This document shows positions 54,851 through 64,000 of a stretch of 64,000 bases of DNA, piece after piece; position 1 is the stretch's first letter; the number at the start of each line of letters is the position of its first letter. This DNA comes from Ichthyophis bannanicus. Taxonomy: Eukaryota > Chordata > Amphibia > Gymnophiona > Ichthyophiidae. Below the pieces are notes generated by a model. That model was not told the origin of the DNA, ran no database searches, and saw only the letters and a program-made list of their open reading frames with translations. The stretch lies in NCBI GenBank assembly GCA_033557465.1, contig CM066033.1:903118808-903182807 (forward strand), read 5' to 3'. The position numbers were made by a program, and so were the translations under genes.

Positions 54851-56501
54851 GCTGACAAGAAGCAATTCCTGTCACCGCAGAAATTTTTTTTTTTTTTTTT
54901 TTTGTGGTCACATTTGCCTTCTTGTTGATGCTGGTACCGGCCGTCGGTGCTTTCGTTTTTCTTTCTAAAAATATAAAAATAAAAATTTCTCTGAGGGAAG
55001 GAATCTTTTCTTCTTTCAGGCGTGATGCCATCCTTAGGCTTAGGCCTTCCCTTTTGTCACAGACAAAATGGAAAAACCATCCACTGGTTTTAAGAAGTGT
55101 TCCAAACGTGGCAGTACCATTTCAGCCACGGACACCCATGACTGATGTCTAAAATGCTTGGAACCGGATCATCAACCGTCAATGTCCTCTCTGTAGGAAG
55201 ATGGCAGAGAGAGGCCTACAGAACCGAGCTGCAAAGCTGGGCACTCTTTGCCTCCGATGCAGTATTTTTATCATCGATGTCATTGAGACCTTCATCTTCC
55301 AAGGATCTCAAGTATCAAAACCTAAGTCTTCATTGAAGACTGGCTGGCCTTCCAAGGGTAGATCTTCTTCTAAGCATCGAGATGCCTCAGGCATTGCCCT
55401 GGAGGGGGGGGGGACACCAGCCAAACAACCCCGGCGGGAGGACCTTGCCCCCAAAGCTTCCACCTCCAGAGAGCTTCTGTTGCCATGCTCAGGGATCGTG
55501 ACCCACAATTCCAGTACCGATACCCAAGCATTGGCAAGCTCCATCGATCAACGTATCCTGGCCATCAAGCGGAGCTTAAGTGGCCTTACTGGCGGCCTCT
55601 GTACCGGTAAAGCCTTTACAGTTGATCCCTCGGCCATCGGTACCAGCTACAGTACCGAAAGAGCCTGCATAGACTTTTTTGCCGCTTACCATGCCGGCCC
55701 TCGAATCCATTCTTGGTACTGAGGTGCCTGCACCCCAAGCTTCAGCTACCGGCTTCGATCAGTATAGAGTACATGCAGAGCAGGAACACCCTGCCGGTTA
55801 ATTCTCCAATTCATCGGATGACAAATTGGCCGATACCCGGGAAATGAGAACTCTCCCAGAAGACCCATCTCCATCTCCACAACGTCGCATGTCCCCCTCC
55901 GGAGAACATGTCTTTCCAAGATTTTATTCATGATGTTGCTCGGGGTCTGTCCATAACGGTGACTTCAGAGAGAGAACCTAGGGCTGAAGAACTTAAAATT
56001 CTTCAATATCCTACAGTCCCAAAGGAAGCTGCTACTCTCCCTATTCATCGCGTACTTCACAATCTTATGCTTCGTATGTAGGAGACACCCCTAACCATCT
56101 CTCCACATACTCGTCGACGTGATACCATGTACCAGATACCGGAGTGTCCCGGCTTTCAAAAGACGCAATTACCACACCATTCCATGGTGGTGGAATTGGC
56201 AGTGCGTCGAATAAAGAGTGATAAGACACATTCCTCAAACCCTCCAGGCAGGGAATCGAGAACCCTTGATACCTTTGGTCGATGTTTTCAGGCCTCCATG
56301 TTATCGGCCAGGATCAGTTCCTACATACTCTATATGGGTATGTTCCCTAGAGAGGTGGCTAGAGATTTGGACTTAATGGATCCTCTTCTCCCTAATGACA
56401 AGAGAGCAAATTATCTCACCCTTGTCAAGCATGCTCAAAATGTTTCCAAGTTTAACAGGACAACTTTTGACTGTTTTGAGTGCATCAGCAGAACTTCAGC
56501 T

Positions 56502-56665
56502 TTCTCCAGGAACAAGCGGATAGTCAGCCCTCACTTATGGGTGACATCGGCACAGATGGAGCCCATGCAGAGCAATTCCCCAGCTTTCAAAGAAAGCATT
56601 TGGGATTGCTGCCATGCATGCGTGGTCCTCTTCCTGCACAAAGGTGCCATCTTGCTCAGTCTCCC
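56502..56665. repeat. DIRS left inverted terminal repeat, copy B2
   Basis: Mirrors 62155-62318 (aaaggtgccatcttgctcag against its complement). Confidence 0.85.
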
Positions 56666-56917
56666 TTTTTCCGTGGAGCCCTTCGGATGCACGTCCTCAT
56701 CCCTCAGAAAAAAGTTTTTTGGCTTCGGCCTTTTGGCCCCTTTTTTCCAGTTGCACTTGTCCTCTCCTGCCCTCCCCTTCGCCCCTGCTTTGGTTGTGGG
56801 CTAGGGGGTCCCTTTTTGATTTCCCTTAGTGTTTTTTCTTTTGGGCCCCTTTCGTGCTCTTTTGTTTTCCATCACTGGCCTCTAGGGTTTTCAACCTCAG
56901 AGGCCCTTTTTGCCACC

Positions 56918-58990
56918 ATGGCCACCAGTTTTAAGAAATGTGACAGATGCTCCAAAAATGTCGCTCACGGACACCCACGACTGCTGTCTACGGTGTCTGG
57001 GCTCTGCTCACTTTGTAAGAAAATGTCCGCTAAGGCCTTCCGTAAGGCATCCCCGGGATCCCCGGTACTGCCTCACCCCACCGATCCACCGCTGGTGGGG
57101 TCCCCCGCAGGGACCCTGCGCCCCAGGCATCACTTCGATCAGGGTTCGCCTGAGGTGGAACAGCAGAAGAAGACGACTTCATAGTTTGTCGGGGGCTCTG
57201 GATAAATGCGAGCAGTCTCGCACTCGTTCCCTTAGTCCTTCACGGCGTTCCCGAGGTTTGGACAAGGAGTGGCCTCAAAAGGTAACTCATACGGACACGG
57301 AGGCTTCCGGCGATGGCGCCCGGTCTCCTGAGGGTCGTCCTGGTGAGGACCCCCTCTCCTCCTCCACGCCAGACCTGGTAACCCTGGCGTCGCAGGGACC
57401 CACTCCCGAGTGGGAGTCCCGTATGCTGGCACTGGAGCGCAGCGTTTCTGCCTTCCTCTTTGCCCAGCAGGTGCTTTGGCCCAGCATGGCTGGCTCCTGC
57501 CTCGAGACCGAAGGTCACCCGACTGGGGCCCCGAAAACTGCCTTAGAAACCCCCAAGAGCTGCAGGCCTCATGAGGGTCCTCTGCACCGGTCTCGCTCAC
57601 CGTCCCATTCCTTGGGGTCAAGGTCTTCTACAGCCAGTGCTTCAGGCTCCAAGTGGGCTTCGGCCATAGGGCACGGGGATCAGCCTGACTCAGTCTTCCT
57701 CGGACCTCTCGGACTGGGAATCGGACGGGGACACTTCCCCTGAGACACACAACCACAGGGGTCTTCCCTCTGATCCATCCTCGCCCACCTCCCAAAGGTG
57801 GTCACCTCCAGAGGACACCTCTTTCCTGGTGTTCGTGCGGGATATGACTCGTGCCCTCAACCTGCTGATACAGACCGAGGAGAAGCTGAGTGCAGAGGAA
57901 CTTGACATTTTGCAGTATGAGTCTCTACCCAGGGAGTCTCTTACGGTTCTGATACTGTCTATCCCAGGGGTCTCAAACTCCAGTCCTGGAGGGCCGCAAA
58001 CAGTCAGGTTTTCAGGGTGTCCCTAATGAATATGCATGAGATATATTTGCATGCACTGCCCCCGTTGTATGCAAATATATCTCATGCATATTCATTAGGG
58101 ATACCCTGAAAACCTGACTGGTTTGCGGCCCTCCAGGACTGGAGTTTGAGACCCCTGGTCTATCCTATCCCAGCTGCTTCTCCGCATGTGGGAAGCACCC
58201 GCCTCGGTCCCTATTATCAATAGAAGACTGTATGCCGTGTATAGGGTCCAGCGTGGCCCGGGGTTTCGGAAGACCCAACTTCTTCACGCCTCCATGGTAG
58301 TCAAATCTGCAGTGCGGAAACAGAAGAGCCCAGTCACACTCTTCAGTCCCACCAGGTAGAGAATCCTGTGCCCTCAAAGCCCTTGGGCGCAAGGCTTACC
58401 AGGAATCCATACTGGCATGCCGCATCCAGGTGTACCAATTATATATGGGTATGTTTCTTTGCAAACTTGCCAAGAAGCTCAGCGGTTTTTCCGCGGGCCT
58501 GGGTGGGGAGCACCTCCTCAGATTCCAGACCCCCCTGAGGTCAGTCGCAGACTGCTCAAAATACCTTTCATGTGCCGTATATGACAGGTTTGAGTCTTCC
58601 GCCTGCGTAGCAGCGGCTGGCATCGGAGCCCGACACCAGGCATGGCTCCGGACCTAGAGCAGTGGGTCCAGGAGAAGCTCCTGGATGGTCCCCTGCCTCA
58701 GCGAACAGCTGTTTGGCAAGCCCATGGAGGACAAGGCAGCCGAGATCGAGACGGAGTTCGTGATTTGCACCTGTCTCTTTCGCAAAACCTCCTCACTTCC
58801 ACAGAAGAAGCAGCACACCAAAAAGCCTTTCTTCCAGAGGAAAGGCCTCCCCTACTGGGGATATCCTCCATACCCGCCTACCCCTTTGCCGACGACCAGC
58901 GCTCAGGGGTAAAGGGGGGGGTGCTCAGGGTCACCGGAAACCCAAGGGGCCCAAGACCCAGCCACCCCAGTCAGCCCAGGGGTTTTGATG
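56918..58990 (+). pseudogene. DIRS family B gag (copy B2), frameshifted and interrupted by a MITE
   Basis: ATG at 56918 opens MATSFKKCDRCSKN. An early frameshift moves the knuckle (MSLTDTHDCCLRCLGSAH, then FVRKC) to the frame of 56910-57743, which stays open through a long Ser/Pro/Arg-rich region. At 57829 comes FVRDMTRALNLLIQTEEKLS. The hAT MITE occupies 57965-58157. After it, LLLRMWEAPASVPI, GFRKTQLLHASMVV, QLYMGMFLCKLAKKLSGF and the block around DLEQWVQEKLLDG follow in several frames. Confidence 0.82.
57965..58157. mobile_element. Palindromic hAT-type MITE, 193 bp, 8-bp target duplication
   Basis: Flanked by gtctatcc at 57957-57964 and 58158-58165. The outer arms (caggggtctcaaactccagt and its complement) continue inward through atgcatgagatatatttgca, so nearly the whole element folds into one hairpin with a short loop near 58060. 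CA...TG ends and 8-bp duplication fit hAT. Confidence 0.92.
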
Positions 58991-59199
58991 CCGGTATCAT
59001 AGCCTCTTGCCCCCTGGGGACATTTCCACCCATGGGAGGATGCCTGTCTCTTTTCATCCCCGAATGGGCGGCTATTACATCAGACACCTGGGTCTTGCAG
59101 GTGATCCGAGACAGGTATCGTCTTTGTCTAGACAGACTCCCTCCTTCCTTCTCCCCGGCAGAGCCTACTCGGCTTCCCTCCCACCAGGCTTGCTTGTAG

Positions 59200-60760
59200 C
59201 AGGAGCTGAACAATCTCGGTCAACAGGCAGTCGAAATGTTCCGCCACACCTACAGGTTCAGGGATTTTATTCCCAATACTTTCTCGTTCCAAAGAGGACA
59301 GGGGGCTTGCCCCCCCCCCCCTTGACCTTAGGAACCTGAACAAGTTTCTGGTGCGGGAGAAGTTCAAAATGCTATCCCTTGGCATCCTGCTACCCTATCT
59401 CCGTCAGGGCAATTGGCTATGCTCCTTGGATCTTAGACACGTACGCCCACATTCCTGTCCACCCCAAGCACAGGAAGTACCTGCGTTTCAGAGTGCAGGG
59501 AGAGCACTTCCAGTACAGAGTGCTCCCCTTCATACTCGCGTCTGCCACGAGTCTTCACCAAGTGCCTGGCAGCAGCCACGGTCCACCTCCGGCTGCAGGG
59601 CATATCCATCTACCCTTACCTAGACAATTGGCTCGTCTCGGGCACCTCAGCAGAAGAGGCTCATCTCGCAGCGTCGCATATAATTCTCCTCCTTGAGCTC
59701 CTCTGTTTCCTGATCAACTACTCCAAATCCTACTTCACTCCAGAGCGGGCCCCTAGAGTTCATTGGTGCTCTGCTCAACACAGAATGTGCGACCGCTTTT
59801 CTCCCTTGAGCATGCGCAGATCGGCTCCGCACTCTGGCTGCTGAGGTCCAGGGCTGGCCCAGAGTCTCGGCACAGGTCATGCTGTGCCTCCTGGGCCACA
59901 TGGCCTTGACGGTACACACCATTCCCCATGCTCACATGCACATGCCAGCAGCCCAATGGTGCCTCAGGGCGCAATGGGCCCAGGCCTCGGTCCACCTCCG
60001 GGACCCCATCAAGGTGTCTCGCAGCCTAGTCGAGTCCCTAATCCGGTGGCAGGACCTCCAGAGCCTCTTTCGGGGTATGCCCTTCCAGACTTGTCCGCAC
60101 AAACTCATCTTGATGACTGACGCCTCACTGTTGGGCTGGGGAGCCCACTGCTGTCACCTCTGTACCCAGGGGCGGTGGTTACCCGAGGAATCTCAGCAGC
60201 AGATCAATTTGCTCGAGCTTCGAGCAGTGCAGTTGGCTTTGAAGGTCTTTGAGCGCCACCTGAGGAGCAGGTTGGTGCTCGTGCAGACCAACAGCAGAGT
60301 CACGATGTTCTACATCAACAAGGAGGGGGGGACACAGGCTCTCGCCACCTCTGCCAGGTGGCAGTCCTCCTCTGCTCCTCCACAGTTTGACAGGGCATGA
60401 CCCTAAGAGCTGTCTACCTCCCGGGCCAAGGCAATGTCCTTATGGACAGGCTCAGCAGGCTTCTCCGCCCACACAAGTGGCACCTGAGTCCACAGGTGGT
60501 TCTCCATCTGTTCCGCCATTGGGGGACTCCATCCATGGAATTGTTCACAAGCCTGGTGAAGCTCCCCCTGCTTCTGCGGGCCCTCCCACTCCTTTCCTTG
60601 TGAGGACCATCCACAAGATCCAGTGCGATCGAGCCTCTGATTCTCGTGGCTCCTTCATGGCCTCGACAACCTTGGTTCCCATTTCTACTCCTCCTCTCAT
60701 CAGAAACTCTGGTTCCCCTGGGCAGTGCTCCTGGTCTGCTGACGCAAGAGGAGAGGTGGG
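59200..60760 (+). pseudogene. DIRS family B RT - RNase H (copy B2), frameshifted
   Basis: RT pieces: FYSQYFLVPKRTGGL with a poly-C expansion right after it (59310-59322), KFKMLSLGILLPYLRQGNWL, LRFRVQGEHFQYRVLPF, and a catalytic region reading YPYLDNWLV, with the second Asp changed to Asn. The RNase H frame 59879-60400 is open: LMTDASLLGWGAHC, INLLELRAVQLAL, VQTNSRVTMFYINKEGG, where the catalytic Asp of the TDN motif is Asn. MDRLSRLLRPHKW follows in another frame. Confidence 0.83.
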
Positions 60761-60819
60761 TGCTTCATCCAAAATTGGTCTCGCTATCTCTCACAGCCTG
60801 GGGACTGATGGGATCACTT

Positions 60820-61822
60820 TAGCCTCACTGTACCTCCTGGTGGAGATCGAAAATGTCCTCGTTTCGAGGAAAGACTCGACAAGACAGGCCTACACCCTGA
60901 AATGGCAGTGGTTTTCGATCTGGTGCTCCAAGCTCCAGATCAACCCCGTTCTGCTGCTCCACCCATTGGGTTCTCCAGTACCTTCTCCACCTTTTGCAGG
61001 TGGGACTGAAGTCCAACTCAGGGTTCACCTGAGTGCCATCTCAGCCAACCACTTGCCCGTCAAAGAATCCCCATCTCAGGCCAGCCTCTGGTCTCCCGCT
61101 TCATGCGGGGCCTCTTGCTTTGCAAATCCCCCATTCGGCCCCCGCCGACAAAGTGGGACCTGAACATCGTGCTCATGCAGCTGACGTGGCCGCCCTTCGA
61201 GCTGATGGCGACATTCTCGCTTTGGCATCTCTCCTGGAGGGAGGTTTTCCTGGTGGCACTGACTTCGGCACGGCGAGTCAGCGAACTTCAAGCCCTCATA
61301 GCCGATGGCCCCTACACCAGATTTTACGGGAATAGGGTGGTCCTTCGCATTCACCCCAAGTTCCTACCAAAGGTTGTCTCGGATTTCCATCTCAACCAGG
61401 AAATAGTCTTACTGACTTTCTTCCCGAGACCTCACACCGACCGGGCATCATCGGTCCTGCATGCGCTCAACTGCAAGAGGGCTCTCGTTTTCTACCTACA
61501 GCGCACCCAAGGTCATTGCAGGTCCCACCGGCTCTTCATCGCCTACGATCCCAACTGCCTGGGGCTGGCAGTCACCAAGTGCTCTATTTGGGTGGTGGGC
61601 TGCATCGCCTTCGCCCAAGCAAAGGCAGGTGCCCCCACTGGATTGTCGGGTCACCGCGCATGGCAAAGGTGGCTTCGCTGCGCTCATTGCCTCTAACGGA
61701 CATTTGCCGGGCTGCGACCTGATCTTCAGCGAACACCTTCGCTTTGTCCTATTGCCTGGAGAGGGTCCTGCTGGGACAGCACCTTCAGCCAGGATGTACT
61801 CTGTAATCTGTTTGGGGTATAA
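60820..61822 (+). pseudogene. DIRS family B tyrosine recombinase (copy B2), frameshifted
   Basis: N-terminal part: ENVLVSRKDSTRQAYTLKWQ. Core frame 61103-61696: MRGLLLCKSPIRPPPTKW, TSARRVSELQAL (first Arg present) and VVLRIHPKFLPKVVSDFHLN. The HxxR site is disrupted (VTAHGKGG in one frame), and the Tyr block LSYCLER is in another frame near 61750. Stop at 61820-61822 after NLFGV. Confidence 0.82.
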
Positions 61823-61971
61823 ACAACTCCTGCCCTCCGACCCGTCTTCTGCAGCTACCGAGAGCTTGCCCTGAAGGCCTGAGGACTCTGGCTCCCTTCG
61901 GACATCGGCTTCTGCTCAAGGCCTCGTGGAGGCATTTTTGGCTTACAGATTCGGTAGCCTGTAGCTGGGGA

Positions 61972-62075
61972 GTCCCATAAGTGAGGACTGACTTCCTGCT
62001 TGTTCCTGGAGAAAGCGTAGTTACTCACCTATAACAGGTGTTCTCCAGGGACAGCAGGAATCAGTCATCACTACC
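61972..62075. repeat. DIRS internal complementary region, copy B2
   Basis: cctgcttgttcctggagaa followed by agcgtagttactcacctata, complements of the copy's left and right termini. Confidence 0.85.
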
Positions 62076-62154
62076 CTCCCACCTCTGCTGAAGAGTTGCA
62101 ATATTTTTGTCCTTCCCTTGCCATCTGCTTAGTAGGGCTCTAGCTCTGGGACCT

Positions 62155-62318
62155 GACTGAGCAAGATGGCACCTTTGGGCGGGAAGAGGACCACACATGT
62201 GTGGCAGCAATCCCAAAGGCTTGCTTTGAAAGCTGGGGAATTGCTCCGCGTGGGCTCAATTGGTGCCAACGTTGCCCATAATTGAGGGGAACACATGTTA
62301 CAGGTAAGTAACTATGCT
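62155..62318. repeat. DIRS right inverted terminal repeat, copy B2
   Basis: Mirror of 56502-56665. It has lost about 25 bases near 62285 (the attcctgctgttcctgg part) compared with copy B1. Confidence 0.82.
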
Positions 62319-62879
62319 ATCTGCATCGGTGCACACAGGATTGCTTGGCTCCAAGCATCCGATCTTGAACAATGGGTTCAAGATCAGCTGGGTAATATCC
62401 TTTGCACTGGTGAAAACCTTTTTGGCAAGGATTGGCAGGACAAGGCTTCTCAGCTAGAATCTGAGAACACCACTCTTAATAGACTATCTAGATCTACTGC
62501 CAACCCAGCTAGGAAAAAGATAGCAAAGAAAGCTTTTTTCAATAAGTAGTACTACCCTTCTTACACCCTGTGGTATAGTGTCCACTCCATTCTCCCCAGA
62601 ATTGGCAGCAGCCATCAAAACAACAAAGGAAGACTCAGACCTAAGTAACAGCCACCTCAGCAGACCCAGCCTCCTCAGGGTCTTTGACTCCTTTCTGGAG
62701 AGCATAGCCATTCTGAGATTCCAAATCCCATTGACATTCACGCAGACTTTGTCACTTTGCCCACAGGTGGCCTCTTATAACATCAGAGTACAGAAGGGGT
62801 ACAAGCTCCATCTACGAAGTCTACCCCCCCCCCAGACTCCTCCAAGAGAGTTCTGTTCTCAACCCCCGCTCGCTGCTCC

Positions 62880-63555
62880 GTTGTTGCAAGAGGTCACCTC
62901 CCTTTTCTCTCAAGGCACAGTAGAGGAGGTTCCACTCTCCTATCAGGGACTGGGCTTTTATTCTCCATACTTCCTCATTCCAAAGAAGACAGGAAGATAC
63001 AGACCAATCCTGGACCTCAGAGAACTGAACAAGTACCTACTACGGGAGAAATTCAAAATGATCTCCCTAGATACTCTTATCCCCTATCTCCAGAGTCAGG
63101 ATTGGCTCTGTTCTCTAGATCTAAAGGAGGCATATACTCATATTATTCACTCTCAGCACAGAAAGTTCCTGCACTTCCTGTTTCAAGGGAGACAGTATCA
63201 ATACAGAGTCCTGCCTTTCAGCCTTGCCTCTGCCCCAAGAGTCTGTACAAAGTGCATGGTGGTAGTAACCGCATTCCTAAGGACTCTAGGGATATTTGTC
63301 TTCCCTTACTTGGACGACTGGCTCATTTGAGCAAACTCCTCTCTAGAGGCCAATCTTTCCCTTTCGCGCACCATGCAAGTGCTGCAACACTTGGGATTTG
63401 TAATCTTCCAAAGTCCCAACTCATTCCCTCTCAAACTCGAGTTCATAGGAGCTCTCCTAGACACTCAACAATCAAAGGCTTTTCTGCCCCAAGCCCACTG
63501 CGCTTGACTCAATCAGCTAGCATCTCAGGCATGCCTCAAGAACTTCCTCTGGCAG
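62880..63555 (+). pseudogene. DIRS reverse transcriptase (copy A5), truncated
   Basis: Open from about 62578 to 63330: LQEVTSLFSQGTVEEVPLS, GFYSPYFLIPKKTGRYRPIL, CSLDLKEAYTH, QYQYRVLPFSLASAPRVCTK and catalytic FPYLDDWLI, immediately followed by a stop (tga at 63328-63330). The downstream part is readable to LASQACLKNFL and then ends abruptly at about 63555. Confidence 0.85.
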
Positions 63556-64000
63556 GCCGATTGGCTATGCTCCTTGGATCTGAGATGCTTACACCCACAT
63601 CCCTGTTCACCCCCAAGCACAGGAAGTACTTGTGTTTCAGGGTGCAGAGGGAGCACTATCAGTACAGAATGTTCCCCTTCGGGCTCGCGTCTGCCCTGCG
63701 AGTCTTCACCAAATGCTTGTTGGCAACTGCAGCCTACCTTCAGCTGCAGGGCATACCCATCTACCCCTGCCTAGACAATTGGCTCGTCATGGGTGCATCA
63801 ACTGAGGAGGCACACCTCTCGGCGTCACGCAGAGTCATCCTCAAGCACCACGATTTTCTGATCAATTACTCTCTCCCACCTCGAACTGGTGCAGGCACTG
63901 GAGTTCATCGGCGCTGTGCTCAACACGGAACAGATGACCGCCTTCCTCCCTCCAGCACGTGCGGCCTGCCTCTGCGCTCTGGCTGCCGAGGTCCAAAGTT
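63556..64000 (+). mobile_element. B-like DIRS RT fragment joined to copy A5
   Basis: From ggcaggccgattggctatgc the sequence again encodes the RT core (ADWLCSLDL, then the block corresponding to HYQYRMFPFGLAS and PCLDNWLV in shifting frames). It is closest to copy B2 at 59400-59760. It lacks the first part of RT and runs off the right edge. Confidence 0.78.

Larger units (their letters stand above)
56502..62318 (+). mobile_element. DIRS family B copy 2, complete but mutated
   Basis: A 5.8 kb element with left repeat (ttctccaggaacaagcgg), gag, RT-RNase H, recombinase, ICR and right repeat ending gtaagtaactatgct. A 193-bp hAT MITE lies in its gag. It is inserted in gag of copy A5. It is clearly diverged from copy B1 (different gag body, many frameshifts), so it is a separate subfamily or an older copy. 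Confidence 0.88.
55068..62720 (+). pseudogene. DIRS gag (copy A5), interrupted by family B copy 2
   Basis: ATG at 55068 starts MEKPSTGFKKCSKRG, with the second Cys lost, then a stop before CLKCLEPDH. 55201-55722 and 56127-56501 give later gag blocks (GFQKTQLPHHSMVVELAV, SSYILYMGMFPREVARDL, ending CFECISRTSA). After the nested element it resumes at 62319 with ICIGAHRIAWLQASDLEQWV and ENLFGKDWQDKASQLESEN, a direct continuation of the block order seen in copy B1. Confidence 0.85.
54667..63555 (+). mobile_element. DIRS family A copy 5, split by family B copy 2
   Basis: The left repeat starts atctccaggaacatgcagg. Gag runs to 56501, family B copy 2 fills 56502-62318, then gag C-terminus and RT continue to about 63555. 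There the sequence changes to a B-like RT without passing through RNase H or recombinase. No right end in the window. Confidence 0.85.

Noticed and set aside
1..64000. CRISPR-like regularly spaced repeats, or bacterial features.
   Set aside because: None found. Repeats are dispersed transposons, and codon use, splice site, poly(A) signals and repeats are those of a vertebrate.

Overview
Overview. The window looks like a piece of a large vertebrate genome, most likely an amphibian and perhaps a caecilian. I infer this from the repeat mix: many DIRS-type tyrosine-recombinase retrotransposons, CR1 LINEs, a nearly full-length L1-clade LINE, BovB/RTE-like 3' ends, tRNA-derived SINEs with two kinds of tail, and hAT-type MITEs. 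There are no bacterial operons, no CRISPR array and no free-standing RNA genes. Almost everything is transposable element. The only single-copy-looking stretch is about 8344-13279, which I read as the end of an intron, a terminal coding exon and a roughly 4.5 kb 3' UTR of a host gene I could not identify.

DIRS families. I group the DIRS copies into three families by their terminal repeats. Family A is common and moderately decayed. Family B is CpG-rich, and one copy (32838-38561) has open RT/RNase H and recombinase frames. Family C is old and badly decayed. Each has the expected plan: left inverted repeat, gag with a zinc knuckle near its N-terminus, RT-RNase H with a methyltransferase-like tail, tyrosine recombinase (YR), an internal complementary region (ICR), and right inverted repeat. 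Every DIRS copy lies on the plus strand. Every CR1, L1, RTE and LTR element, and two of the three SINEs, lie on the minus strand.

Layout. 1-1261: 3' part of a family A copy, inserted in a family C 3' end (1262-1980). 2335-2766: hairpin-rich repeat. 2931-8343: complete but mutated family A copy, with a SINE inside, in the intron of the host gene. 8458-8556: terminal exon, then 3' UTR to about 13065. 13280-27632: family C copy broken by a CR1, by a family A copy (itself holding a SINE that holds a solo LTR) and by a palindrome-bearing insert. 27944-30895: CR1s with a hAT MITE. 31088-52964: one family A copy inserted in a CR1 and itself split by a family B copy, a LINE-like fragment, a CR1 holding an L1, and a SINE. 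52965-54666: the rest of that CR1, with two RTE 3' ends. 54667-63555: family A copy split by a family B copy, which carries a palindromic hAT MITE. 63556-64000: abrupt switch to a B-like RT fragment.

How the parts relate. The terminal repeats and ICRs allow the DIRS circle junctions to be read off, and the two nested family B insertions fit recombination of such a circle at 3-4 bp shared with the host. One SINE has the same 3' end as the RTE copies here, so a non-autonomous element and its likely helper both appear in the window. All calls come from reading the sequence; no database search was made.
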